Source of the DNA: Candidatus Zixiibacteriota bacterium
Lineage (GTDB): Bacteria; Zixibacteria; MSB-5A5; JAABVY01
NCBI GenBank assembly: GCA_014730285.1
Contig: WJIM01000089.1
Span: 1 to 5,076, forward strand
Direction of reading: 5' to 3'
Length of the DNA stretch: 5,076 nucleotides
A program made the position numbers and the translations under genes. Positions within the stretch are counted from its first letter, which is position 1; every line of letters starts with the position of its first letter. The notes beneath the pieces are model-generated. The model saw nothing but the letters and a program-made list of their open reading frames with translations. It ran no database searches and was not told the DNA's origin. Below, piece by piece: positions 1 through 5,076 of this stretch.

Positions 1-451
1 GGCGATTGGGTATGGCATGCCGGGTATTCAGGTGGATGGCAATGATTTCTTCGCTGTTTATGCGGCAACAAAGGAAGCCGCCGATTTCGCTCGCAAGGGC
101 AATGGCCCGGTCTTGATCGAAGCCGAAACCTATCGCCGCGGATATCATACTACCTCGGACGATCCCACCAAGTATCGTACAGCCGAAGAAGAGGCCGAGT
201 GGGAAGCCAAGGATCCGCTGGTGAGGATGAAAAAATACCTGGAAGCCAAAGGGCTCTGGGATGATGACAAAGAAAACGATTATGTAAAACATGCCAAGAA
301 AGATATCAGCGCCCAGTTCAAGGAGGTCGAGGAATATCCCCGAACCTCTCTGGAGCAGATATTCAAGTATATGTATGAGGAGATGCCGGATATACTCAAG
401 AAACAGAAGGTTGAAATGGAAAAGTATCTGGCCGGAAAGGAGGGCCGTTAA
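1..451 (+). CDS. pdhA: 2-oxoacid (probably pyruvate) dehydrogenase E1 component, alpha subunit, C-terminal part
   Basis: Partial gene: the reading frame is open to the left edge (first full codon at base 2), so the start and the thiamine-diphosphate GDG...N motif lie outside. About 149 codons are visible, roughly the last 40% of a family protein. E1 alpha pairs with E1 beta to decarboxylate a 2-oxoacid on thiamine diphosphate in the cytoplasm. Seen directly: GMPGIQVDGND (visible residues 5-15) and YRRGYHTTSDDPTKYR (44-59), the active-site loop with the conserved His49 and the Asp-Asp pair. These are followed by EWE.KDPLVR and KGLWDDDKE, and a helical charged tail. From memory of the family, the tail matches Bacillus-type PdhA, whereas HTTSDD is closer to branched-chain E1 alpha (HSTSDD). 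Substrate is therefore inferred as pyruvate with moderate confidence; family assignment is firm. The stop codon directly abuts the E1 beta ATG. Confidence 0.93.
   Translation, partial: AIGYGMPGIQVDGNDFFAVYAATKEAADFARKGNGPVLIEAETYRRGYHTTSDDPTKYRTAEEEAEWEAKDPLVRMKKYLEAKGLWDDDKENDYVKHAKKDISAQFKEVEEYPRTSLEQIFKYMYEEMPDILKKQKVEMEKYLAGKEGR
438..443 (+). promoter_or_regulatory. Ribosome binding site of E1 beta
   Basis: AGGAGG lies inside the last codons of E1 alpha, 8 bases before the ATG at 452. The stop TAA (449-451) touches that ATG, so ribosomes finishing E1 alpha are placed to re-initiate. This fits equal synthesis of the two E1 subunits. Confidence 0.8.
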
Positions 452-1429
452 ATGGCGGTAATGAATATGGTGCAGGCCATAAACTCGGCCCTTGATTTCA
501 AGCTCAAAGATGATGAGTCTGTGGTTGTTTATGGCGAAGATGTTGGTGTTGAAGGCGGGGTGTTCAGAGTAACAGAGGGCCTTCAGAAAAAATACGGCGA
601 GAAGAGAGTATTCGATACTCCTCTGGCCGAGTCTATGATTATCGGGACGGGAGTCGGAATGGGAGCTATGGGACTTCGCCCGGTGGCTGAGATACAGTTC
701 TCCGGATTTATCTATCCCGGATTCAACCAGCTTATCTCACATGTCTCCCGTATAAGGGCGCGTTCCAGGGGAACGATTACATGCCCGATGGTGATCCGCG
801 CGCCTTACGGCGGCGGAGTGAGGGCGCTGGAAATGCACAGCGAATCTCTGGAGGCTGTCTACGGACATATTCCCGGCCTCAAAATGGTTATTCCGGCCAC
901 TCCCTATGACGCCAAGGGGTTGATGATCTCGGCTATCGAGGATAACGATCCTGTGATGTTTCTTGAACCCAAGAAAGTCTACCGAGCGATCAAGCAGGAA
1001 GTTCCCGAGGAACCGTACAGGATCAAAATCGGCAAGGCCAAGGTTGCCCAGGAAGGCGACCAGATAACTGTGGTGGCTTACGGAGCAATGCTACGGGCAG
1101 TCCAGCAGGGAATTGCCAAGGCCAAAAAAGAGGGCATCTCGGTCGAGCTGATTGATCTGAGAACGATCTTTCCTATGGATACCGATACGATTGTCGAATC
1201 TGTCAAGAAGACCGGCCGAATTCTGGTGGTTCATGAGGCCGCCCGCAGCTTTGGCACCGGCGCTGAAATAATGGCCGCAGTGAACGAGGAAGCATTTTTA
1301 TATCTGGAAGCTCCTCCGACACGCCTGACCGGCTTCGATACAATTGTACCCCTGCCAATGGGTGAGGATCTGTACTACCCGGATGCCGACCGTGTCTATC
1401 ATCATATTAAGAAAGTAGTGGAGTTTTAA
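452..1429 (+). CDS. pdhB: 2-oxoacid (probably pyruvate) dehydrogenase E1 component, beta subunit
   Basis: Complete, 325 residues, the same length I recall for Bacillus-type PdhB. The beta subunit supplies the half of the thiamine-diphosphate site that activates the cofactor and contacts the E2 subunit-binding domain. Seen directly: YGEDVGVEGGVFRVTEGL (27-44); FDTPLAES (54-61), where Glu60 is the family Glu that contacts the thiamine aminopyrimidine; the pyrimidine-domain segment RPVAEIQF (76-83); and APYGGGVRALEMHSESLE (117-134) with the conserved active-site His129. After these come PGLKMVIPATPYDAKGL (141-157) and the C-terminal transketolase domain from about residue 200, with VVAYGAM, DLRTIFPMD and KTGRILVVHEA. 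No motif is missing. The start is fixed by an upstream AGGAGG and by N-terminal similarity (MAxMxMVQAI). Gene order alpha-beta-E2-E3 is that of pdhABCD. A branched-chain (bkd) role is possible but less favoured. Confidence 0.95.
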   Translation: MAVMNMVQAINSALDFKLKDDESVVVYGEDVGVEGGVFRVTEGLQKKYGEKRVFDTPLAESMIIGTGVGMGAMGLRPVAEIQFSGFIYPGFNQLISHVSRIRARSRGTITCPMVIRAPYGGGVRALEMHSESLEAVYGHIPGLKMVIPATPYDAKGLMISAIEDNDPVMFLEPKKVYRAIKQEVPEEPYRIKIGKAKVAQEGDQITVVAYGAMLRAVQQGIAKAKKEGISVELIDLRTIFPMDTDTIVESVKKTGRILVVHEAARSFGTGAEIMAAVNEEAFLYLEAPPTRLTGFDTIVPLPMGEDLYYPDADRVYHHIKKVVEF

Positions 1430-1434
1430 GGAGG
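1428..1434 (+). promoter_or_regulatory. Ribosome binding site of E2, overlapping the E1 beta stop
   Basis: AAGGAGG begins within the TAA stop of E1 beta and lies only 4 bases before the ATG at 1439. The spacing is short, but the start is supported because the encoded N terminus (MLYVFKFPDIGEG) is the standard beginning of an E2 lipoyl domain. Confidence 0.75.
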
Positions 1435-1438
1435 ATTT

Positions 1439-2839
1439 ATGCTGTACGTATTCAAGTTTCCCGATATCGGCGAAGGCATTCACGAAGGCAAAATCCTCAA
1501 GTGGCACGTGAAAAAGGGTCAAGAGGTCATGGAAGGCGATCCTGTAGTTAATGTCGAGACCGATAAAGTTGTTACGGATATACCGATACCCAAAGACGGT
1601 GTTATAAAAAACACTTACGGCAAAGAGGGTGAAGTTATCAATGTCGGCGACGCTCTGGTGGAGATGGAAGTTGAAGGCGAAGTTGAAGAGGAAGAAGAAG
1701 CTGCCGCTGCTCCCGAGAAACCAGAAGTTGAACCAGCGCCGAAAGAAGGACGCGAGGAAGAGGCCGAACCTGAAGGAAGATCAACACAGACCGAAGTAGC
1801 AAAAGCAAAAACCAAAAAGAAGAAGATCGAGGAAAAAGGCTTTGGCGTTGTAGGCCAGATTGAGGAGGCCGATACTGACGCTTTCCTTCCGGCTACAGGC
1901 GAGGGCATGGAGGCCCAGGCTGCCGCCGCGGCAGAAAAGGAGCCAAAAAGGAAGGCTCTGGCAACACCGGTTGCACGCAAGATGGCCAAAGACCTTGGTA
2001 TAGATATCAACACTGTCAGGGGCACCGGCCCCGCCGGGCGTGTGATGAAAGAGGATATCAAGAAGGCCTTTGATGAAAAGCAGGCCGGACCTAAAGTCGG
2101 TAAAAAGCCTGGTAAAATCGAGGTGCCCTCGGAAGCCGAAGATACAGTCGAGGTCGAGGAACTGACCCAGATCAGGAAGACCATCATCAACCGCATGGTG
2201 CAGTCCAAGTTCACCGCGCCTCATGCCACGGCGTTTGAAGAGGTGGAAGTTTCCAAGCTGGTCGAACTGCGTAAGGAGAAAAAAGAGGAGCTGGCCGAGC
2301 AGGGCATCAAGCTTTCCTACATGCCGTTTATAATCAAGGCGGTTTCTCTTGCACTCAAGCGTCACAGGAGCTTGAACTGCAAACTGGATATGGAAAACAA
2401 CCGGGTGATCTACCAGAAGTTTTACAATGTCGGTTTTGCTACTGATACTCCTGACGGGCTGATGGTCCCGGTTATTAAAAATGTCGATCGCAAAAGTATA
2501 ATCGAAATCGCCGAATCACTCATGGATCTTTCGGAAAGAGCCCGTGAACGAAAGATTCAGCTCGATGAGCTCAAGGGCGGGACATTCTCGATTACAAACT
2601 ACGGTTCGATTGCGGGCACATACGGTGTTCCGGTAATAAATTACCCTGAGGTGGCAATATTGGGCGTGGGCAGAATAGTTCAGCGTCCGGTGGTCAAAGA
2701 CGGAGAGATAGTGCCCGGCAATGTACTCCCGCTTTCCATGAGTTTCGATCATAGAATCGTGGACGGTGCGGACGCGGCCAGGTTTATCAAGGATTTGATG
2801 GCTATGCTGGCCGATCCTTTGACCATGTTAATGATGTAG
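1439..2839 (+). CDS. pdhC: 2-oxoacid dehydrogenase E2, dihydrolipoamide acyltransferase
   Basis: Complete, 466 residues. It forms the core of the complex and transfers the acyl group from its lipoyl arm to CoA. Domains seen: one lipoyl domain (about 1-80) starting FKFPDIGEGIHEG, with Lys43 in VETDKVVTDIP as the lipoylation site; a long linker (about 81-170) rich in Glu, Ala, Pro and Lys; a peripheral-subunit-binding domain (about 172-211) with ATPVARKMAKDLGIDI and GTGPAGRVMKEDI; a second linker (212-235); and a catalytic acetyltransferase domain (about 236-466). The catalytic motif is SFDHRIVDG with His438 and Asp442. TFSITNYGSIAGTYG (382-396) and PEVAILGVGRI (403-413) are further family signatures. 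The first linker carries a conserved-looking patch, GFGVVGQIEEA (134-144), in otherwise low-complexity sequence. Everything needed for activity is present. Acyl specificity (acetyl versus branched-chain) is inferred from the neighbours only. Confidence 0.95.
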   Translation: MLYVFKFPDIGEGIHEGKILKWHVKKGQEVMEGDPVVNVETDKVVTDIPIPKDGVIKNTYGKEGEVINVGDALVEMEVEGEVEEEEEAAAAPEKPEVEPAPKEGREEEAEPEGRSTQTEVAKAKTKKKKIEEKGFGVVGQIEEADTDAFLPATGEGMEAQAAAAAEKEPKRKALATPVARKMAKDLGIDINTVRGTGPAGRVMKEDIKKAFDEKQAGPKVGKKPGKIEVPSEAEDTVEVEELTQIRKTIINRMVQSKFTAPHATAFEEVEVSKLVELRKEKKEELAEQGIKLSYMPFIIKAVSLALKRHRSLNCKLDMENNRVIYQKFYNVGFATDTPDGLMVPVIKNVDRKSIIEIAESLMDLSERARERKIQLDELKGGTFSITNYGSIAGTYGVPVINYPEVAILGVGRIVQRPVVKDGEIVPGNVLPLSMSFDHRIVDGADAARFIKDLMAMLADPLTMLMM

Positions 2840-2843
2840 GAGG
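2839..2843 (+). promoter_or_regulatory. Ribosome binding site of E3, overlapping the E2 stop
   Basis: GGAGG shares its first G with the TAG stop of E2 (2837-2839) and is 6 bases before the ATG at 2850. The encoded N terminus runs straight into the FAD-binding strand, which confirms this start. Confidence 0.75.
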
Positions 2844-2849
2844 CAGTTA

Positions 2850-4199
2850 ATGACGACATTTGATCTGATAATTATAGGAGGAGGGCCCGCAGGTTATGTG
2901 GGCGCCATCCGTGCCGCACAACTGGGTATGAAGACAGCAGTAATCGAGAAGGCAAAAATGGGCGGTATGTGCCTTAACTGGGGATGTATCCCCTCCAAGG
3001 CCTTTATCGAGTCGGCCAAGCTGTTCAAGAAGATCGCCGATGCCAAATCATTCGGAATAGACGGTATCGATAAAAAAGCGCTCAAATTCAACTGGAAAAA
3101 AGCGGCCAAAAGAAAAGACCGCATAGTGATGCGTCTGGTCAAGGGCGTGGAATATCTGATGAAGAAAAACGGCGTCGAGATAATCAACGGTGAAGCAAAG
3201 ATTCTGGATAACGAGCATGTCATGGTTGGTGATACCAAATATACCTGTGATAAGATGCTGATCGCAACCGGCTCGCGTCCATTGAGAGCGGAATATAAAA
3301 ATATCGATCAGAAAAAGATCATGGAGATCGATGAGTTCTTTGCGCTGGAAGAGAAGCCGGAATGCATCTTAGTTGACGGCGGCCGTATCAATGCCTGCGA
3401 GATGGCGTTAATGCTGCGCTATACCGGCAGCAAGGTGACAATGGTTACCGAGAGCGACAGCCTGATACCGTTTCTGGATGAGGAAATTCGCAAATTCGTG
3501 ATGGATAAGATCAAGAAGGCCGGAATCACTGTGTATACCGGCGCCGAGATTAGCAAGGATGCTGAGGACGGTGTCTATGTCGGCGATGATTATGTCGAAT
3601 GCGATGTGATCTTGAATGCCAAGCGCAGACGTGCCGTACTGCCGGAGATGGAAGAGCTCGAGCTTGAGAGGAACGGCCATTTCCTGCAGATCAATGAATT
3701 TATGCAGACCTCTGTACCTAATGTCTATGCCGCCGGTGATGTTACCAAGCAGTTTTTCGCGCAGGTGGCCTCGGCTCAGGCCTTAACAGCGGTCAACCAT
3801 ATGAATGATATCAAGGAAACTCTGGACTACAACAAGCTCCCGGTCAATATTTACACCGATCCGGAAATTGCCTATGTTGGATACAATGAAGAGCAGTTAA
3901 AGCAGAAGGGAATCGATTACAAAGTCGGTAAATTCCCTATTTCGGTTAACGGCAAGGCTATGATCGAGGGCGAGACCGAGGGATTCGTGAAGGTTCTCTC
4001 GGAAACAAAGTACGGCGAGGTTATGGGCGTACATATAGTGGCCGCCGACGCTACCGATATGATCGCGGAAGCTGTGATGGCTATGCGTCTGGAGAGTACT
4101 GTCGATGAGCTGGCGCGTGTGGTTCACGCTCATCCGACTATAAGCGAAACATTCATGGAAGCCAGTTATGTGGCCGCAGACAGGCCGGTACATATATAA
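2850..4199 (+). CDS. pdhD: Dihydrolipoyl dehydrogenase-like flavoprotein (E3) with an altered NAD-binding domain
   Basis: Complete, 449 residues, slightly short for E3 (usually about 460-475). Expected role: re-oxidise dihydrolipoyl-E2 through a disulfide and FAD. Intact parts: FAD motif IIIGGGPAGYVGA (7-19); redox disulfide GGMCLNWGCIPSK with Cys41 and Cys46; ATGSRP (139-144); second FAD motif VPNVYAAGDV (289-298); and a dimerisation domain with YTDPEIAYVG and the catalytic pair His428 and Glu433 in HAHPTISE. Altered parts: the NAD-domain GxGxxGxE motif reads GGRINACE (177-184), so the second and third glycines are Arg179 and Ala182. The Glu that normally ends the next strand is Thr200. The usual GRRP reads RRRA (259-262). 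The familiar LAHxAxxEG reads FAQVASAQA (303-311). Operon position still makes it the E3 of this complex. Its electron acceptor may not be NAD, or NAD may bind differently; that is inference. Confidence 0.85.
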   Translation: MTTFDLIIIGGGPAGYVGAIRAAQLGMKTAVIEKAKMGGMCLNWGCIPSKAFIESAKLFKKIADAKSFGIDGIDKKALKFNWKKAAKRKDRIVMRLVKGVEYLMKKNGVEIINGEAKILDNEHVMVGDTKYTCDKMLIATGSRPLRAEYKNIDQKKIMEIDEFFALEEKPECILVDGGRINACEMALMLRYTGSKVTMVTESDSLIPFLDEEIRKFVMDKIKKAGITVYTGAEISKDAEDGVYVGDDYVECDVILNAKRRRAVLPEMEELELERNGHFLQINEFMQTSVPNVYAAGDVTKQFFAQVASAQALTAVNHMNDIKETLDYNKLPVNIYTDPEIAYVGYNEEQLKQKGIDYKVGKFPISVNGKAMIEGETEGFVKVLSETKYGEVMGVHIVAADATDMIAEAVMAMRLESTVDELARVVHAHPTISETFMEASYVAADRPVHI

Positions 4200-4203
4200 A
4201 GCT

Positions 4204-4827
4204 ATGAATATTCAGATTTCAGAAGATTATAATTTGCCCGATTCGGAGATGCTCCGGTCGGGCAATTCTTACAAGGGGCTGATGGTATGGGTGCCGGAGA
4301 ATCTTATGGTTGTTGTCGGCAAAGGCTCTGATCCCACAGAGGAGCTGATGTCCGAGAATATTATGCTGGATCATGTGCCGGTGATTCGCCGCGGTACGGG
4401 CGGATGCGCGGTCGTTTTGTCGCCCGATATGGCGGTGGTATCGTTCATTGTCGAAAATGATACCGATAAAAAGCAGAATGAGTATTTCCGTGAGTTCGTG
4501 AACGCTATCATAAATGCCCTCAAGAAGATAGGCATCGAGAATATCGAGATGAAGGGTATTTCGGATATTGCTATTAACGGCCTCAAGGTAGCGGGATCAT
4601 CGATATTTAGAAGCAAGGACTTCGTCTTCTTCCATTCGATTATCAATATTGCCGGAAATACGCGTCCTATGGAACGTTACCTGAAATTCCCGCCCCGCCA
4701 GCCGGACTACCGCATGAACCGTTCCCACAAGGATTTCGTGACATCATTCAAAGAGCAGGGCTGCGAGATCGACATCCACGAATTCGAAGAGAATCTAAAG
4801 GCCGAATGGCTGCTGCGGTTTGTGTAG
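4204..4827 (+). CDS. Lipoyl-protein ligase family protein (LplA/LipB-fold catalytic domain only)
   Basis: 207 residues. Likely role: attach lipoate (or another lipoyl-type acyl group) to Lys43 of the E2 encoded upstream. Seen: VPVIRRGTGGCAVVLSP (58-74), matching the family RRxSGGG acyl-binding loop; GISDIAINGLKVAGSS (118-133), where Lys128 fits the conserved ligase Lys; and YLKFPPRQPDYRMNRSHKDFV (159-179), a signature I recall from small lipoate-ligase-family proteins. It is much shorter than E. coli-type LplA (about 340 residues), lacks the C-terminal accessory domain, and its N-terminal NxALDExLL helix region is abbreviated. No Cys lies soon after Lys128 (only Cys68 and Cys187), which disfavours a LipB/LipM octanoyltransferase. 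The ATG at 4204 is 4 bases after the E3 stop with no clear ribosome binding site, suggesting translational coupling. An ATG at 4168 would add 12 residues that do not look like the family and would overlap E3. Confidence 0.82.
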   Translation: MNIQISEDYNLPDSEMLRSGNSYKGLMVWVPENLMVVVGKGSDPTEELMSENIMLDHVPVIRRGTGGCAVVLSPDMAVVSFIVENDTDKKQNEYFREFVNAIINALKKIGIENIEMKGISDIAINGLKVAGSSIFRSKDFVFFHSIINIAGNTRPMERYLKFPPRQPDYRMNRSHKDFVTSFKEQGCEIDIHEFEENLKAEWLLRFV

Positions 4828-4834
4828 CAGATTC
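4804..4834 (+). terminator. Weak hairpin over the end of the ligase gene, possible terminator
   Basis: GAAT-GG-CTGCT, an 11-base loop, then AGCAG-ATTC can pair as 5 plus 4 base pairs with a two-base bulge. The stop codon sits in the 3' arm. It is the only hairpin I find near the operon end, but only a poor T-rich run follows (TTAACTTTCAT), so intrinsic termination here is doubtful. Confidence 0.2.
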
Positions 4835-4953
4835 CTTAACTTTCATATAATGCTTAAATCGCTATTTTTCCCGATAATCCACCCAAACATTTGCCCTTTT
4901 CATTCGTTTACTAAACTATCGTATAAGGACGAATAAATCAGTGTTAAATCGAA

Positions 4954-4981
4954 TTGACAATATAGGATATTGGATTATCTT
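4954..4981 (+). promoter_or_regulatory. Candidate sigma-70-type promoter for the gene starting at 5026
   Basis: TTGACA (4954-4959) is a perfect -35 consensus. After a 16-base spacer comes TATCTT (4976-4981), a moderate -10 match (TATxxT). Transcription would start near 4988, leaving a leader of about 38 bases before the ATG. The -10 element is embedded in the left arm of a dyad, suggesting repressor control. The -35 is convincing, the -10 less so. Confidence 0.42.
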
Positions 4982-5001
4982 GCCTCAGGTCTTGCAAGAT
5001 A
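4976..5001. repeat. Perfect 8-bp dyad, possible operator or leader hairpin
   Basis: TATCTTGC (4976-4983) and GCAAGATA (4994-5001) are exact reverse complements around a 10-base centre. If transcription starts near 4988, the dyad spans the -10 element and start point, where a repressor would bind. If it starts further upstream, the same bases could fold as an RNA hairpin just before the ribosome binding site. No T-run follows, so it is not a terminator. Confidence 0.4.
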
Positions 5002-5010
5002 CTCGCTAAA

Positions 5011-5016
5011 AAGGAG
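5011..5016 (+). promoter_or_regulatory. Ribosome binding site of the gene starting at 5026
   Basis: AAGGAG, preceded by an A-run, lies 9 bases before the ATG at 5026. It is what makes that ATG a credible gene start despite only 17 codons being visible. Confidence 0.7.
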
Positions 5017-5025
5017 ATTGGATCA

Positions 5026-5076
5026 ATGAAAAGCCGATACCGTATTCCCCGTATCATTATTGCGTCTATGGCAATA
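5026..5076 (+). CDS. Start of an unidentified gene, probably an exported or membrane protein
   Basis: Only the first 17 codons are inside the window; the frame is open to the right edge. The peptide MKSRYRIPRIIIASMAI has five basic residues in the first nine, followed by a hydrophobic run. That is the shape of the beginning of a Sec signal peptide or an N-terminal membrane anchor. The start is supported by a well-placed AAGGAG. It is separated from the metabolic operon by about 200 bases with its own candidate promoter, so it is likely a separate unit, and nothing visible ties it to oxoacid metabolism. The family cannot be named from this much sequence. Confidence 0.6.
   Translation, partial: MKSRYRIPRIIIASMAI

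Larger units (their letters stand above)
4828..5025. other. AT-rich intergenic region between the operon and the next gene
   Basis: This stretch of 198 bases has no credible gene on either strand and is visibly richer in A and T than its neighbours. It contains a candidate promoter (TTGACA at 4954), an 8-bp dyad at 4976-5001, a 9-bp inverted pair (4873-4881 with 4971-4979) and a ribosome binding site at 5011. It probably separates the operon from an independently transcribed gene. I see no RNA gene or known riboswitch in it. Confidence 0.75.

Noticed and set aside
17..19. ATG at 17 as the start of the E1 alpha gene.
   Set aside because: The frame is open upstream, the residues before it (AIGYG) continue the family pattern, and most of the E1 alpha protein would be missing. 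It is an internal Met of a gene cut by the window edge.
1615..2365. Two long overlapping open frames on the minus strand (1615-2214 and 1781-2365).
   Set aside because: They lie antisense to the E2 linker and binding domain. Their low-complexity Ser/Ala/Pro/Phe-rich translations are what the complement of a Glu/Ala/Lys-rich coding stretch produces. Neither shows a domain, and the sense frame is a certain gene.
3372..3635. Frameshift or pseudogene explanation for the odd E3 motifs.
   Set aside because: The frame stays open, flanking residues keep the E3 pattern at all three sites, and later domains are intact. Separate in-frame substitutions fit real divergence better than sequencing error or decay.
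4168..4203. Longer form of the ligase starting at 4168.
   Set aside because: It would overlap E3 by 32 bases, has no ribosome binding site, and its extra 12 residues are simply E3 coding sequence read in another frame.
4846..4851. Perfect TATAAT just after the operon.
   Set aside because: No acceptable -35 lies 16-18 bases upstream and the leader to the next gene would be about 170 bases. In AT-rich DNA this hexamer is expected by chance. The TTGACA at 4954 is the better candidate.
4919..4932. TCGT...ACGA short inverted repeat.
   Set aside because: Only 4-bp arms, too short to mean anything in this AT-rich gap.

Overview
The window is bacterial, protein-dense DNA of mid GC content by eye. 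It carries a compact 2-oxoacid dehydrogenase operon on the + strand, followed by a short AT-rich gap and the first codons of another + strand gene. Start sites mostly have strong AGGAGG-type ribosome binding sites, which argues against Bacteroidetes-like translation signals. I cannot name the organism. The E1 subunits resemble those of Bacillota pyruvate dehydrogenase (as I recall the Geobacillus/Bacillus proteins), while the E3 is unusual enough to suggest a less studied lineage.

Layout: 1-451 is the C-terminal part of E1 alpha; 452-1429 is E1 beta; 1439-2839 is the E2 acyltransferase with one lipoyl domain, a peripheral-subunit-binding domain and a catalytic domain; 2850-4199 is an E3-like flavoprotein; 4204-4827 is a small lipoyl-ligase-family protein. 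Gaps between these genes are 0, 9, 10 and 4 bases, so they are very probably one transcript. From 4828 to 5025 there is no gene. That stretch holds a candidate promoter (TTGACA at 4954) overlapped by an 8-bp dyad (4976-5001), then a good ribosome binding site and an ATG at 5026 that opens a gene cut by the window edge.

Working together: E1 (alpha and beta) decarboxylates a 2-oxoacid on thiamine diphosphate and acylates the lipoyl arm of E2. E2 passes the acyl group to CoA. E3 re-oxidises the dihydrolipoyl arm. The ligase-family protein would attach the lipoyl group to Lys43 of E2, so the operon encodes both the complex and, probably, the enzyme that makes it active. Whether the substrate is pyruvate or a branched-chain 2-oxoacid cannot be settled from sequence alone; pyruvate is my preference.

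The one real surprise is the E3. Its FAD-binding motifs, redox disulfide and His-Glu pair are intact, but the motifs that normally bind NAD are altered at several separate places. I see no CRISPR array, tRNA, rRNA, mobile element or toxin system, and most of the window is an ordinary metabolic operon.
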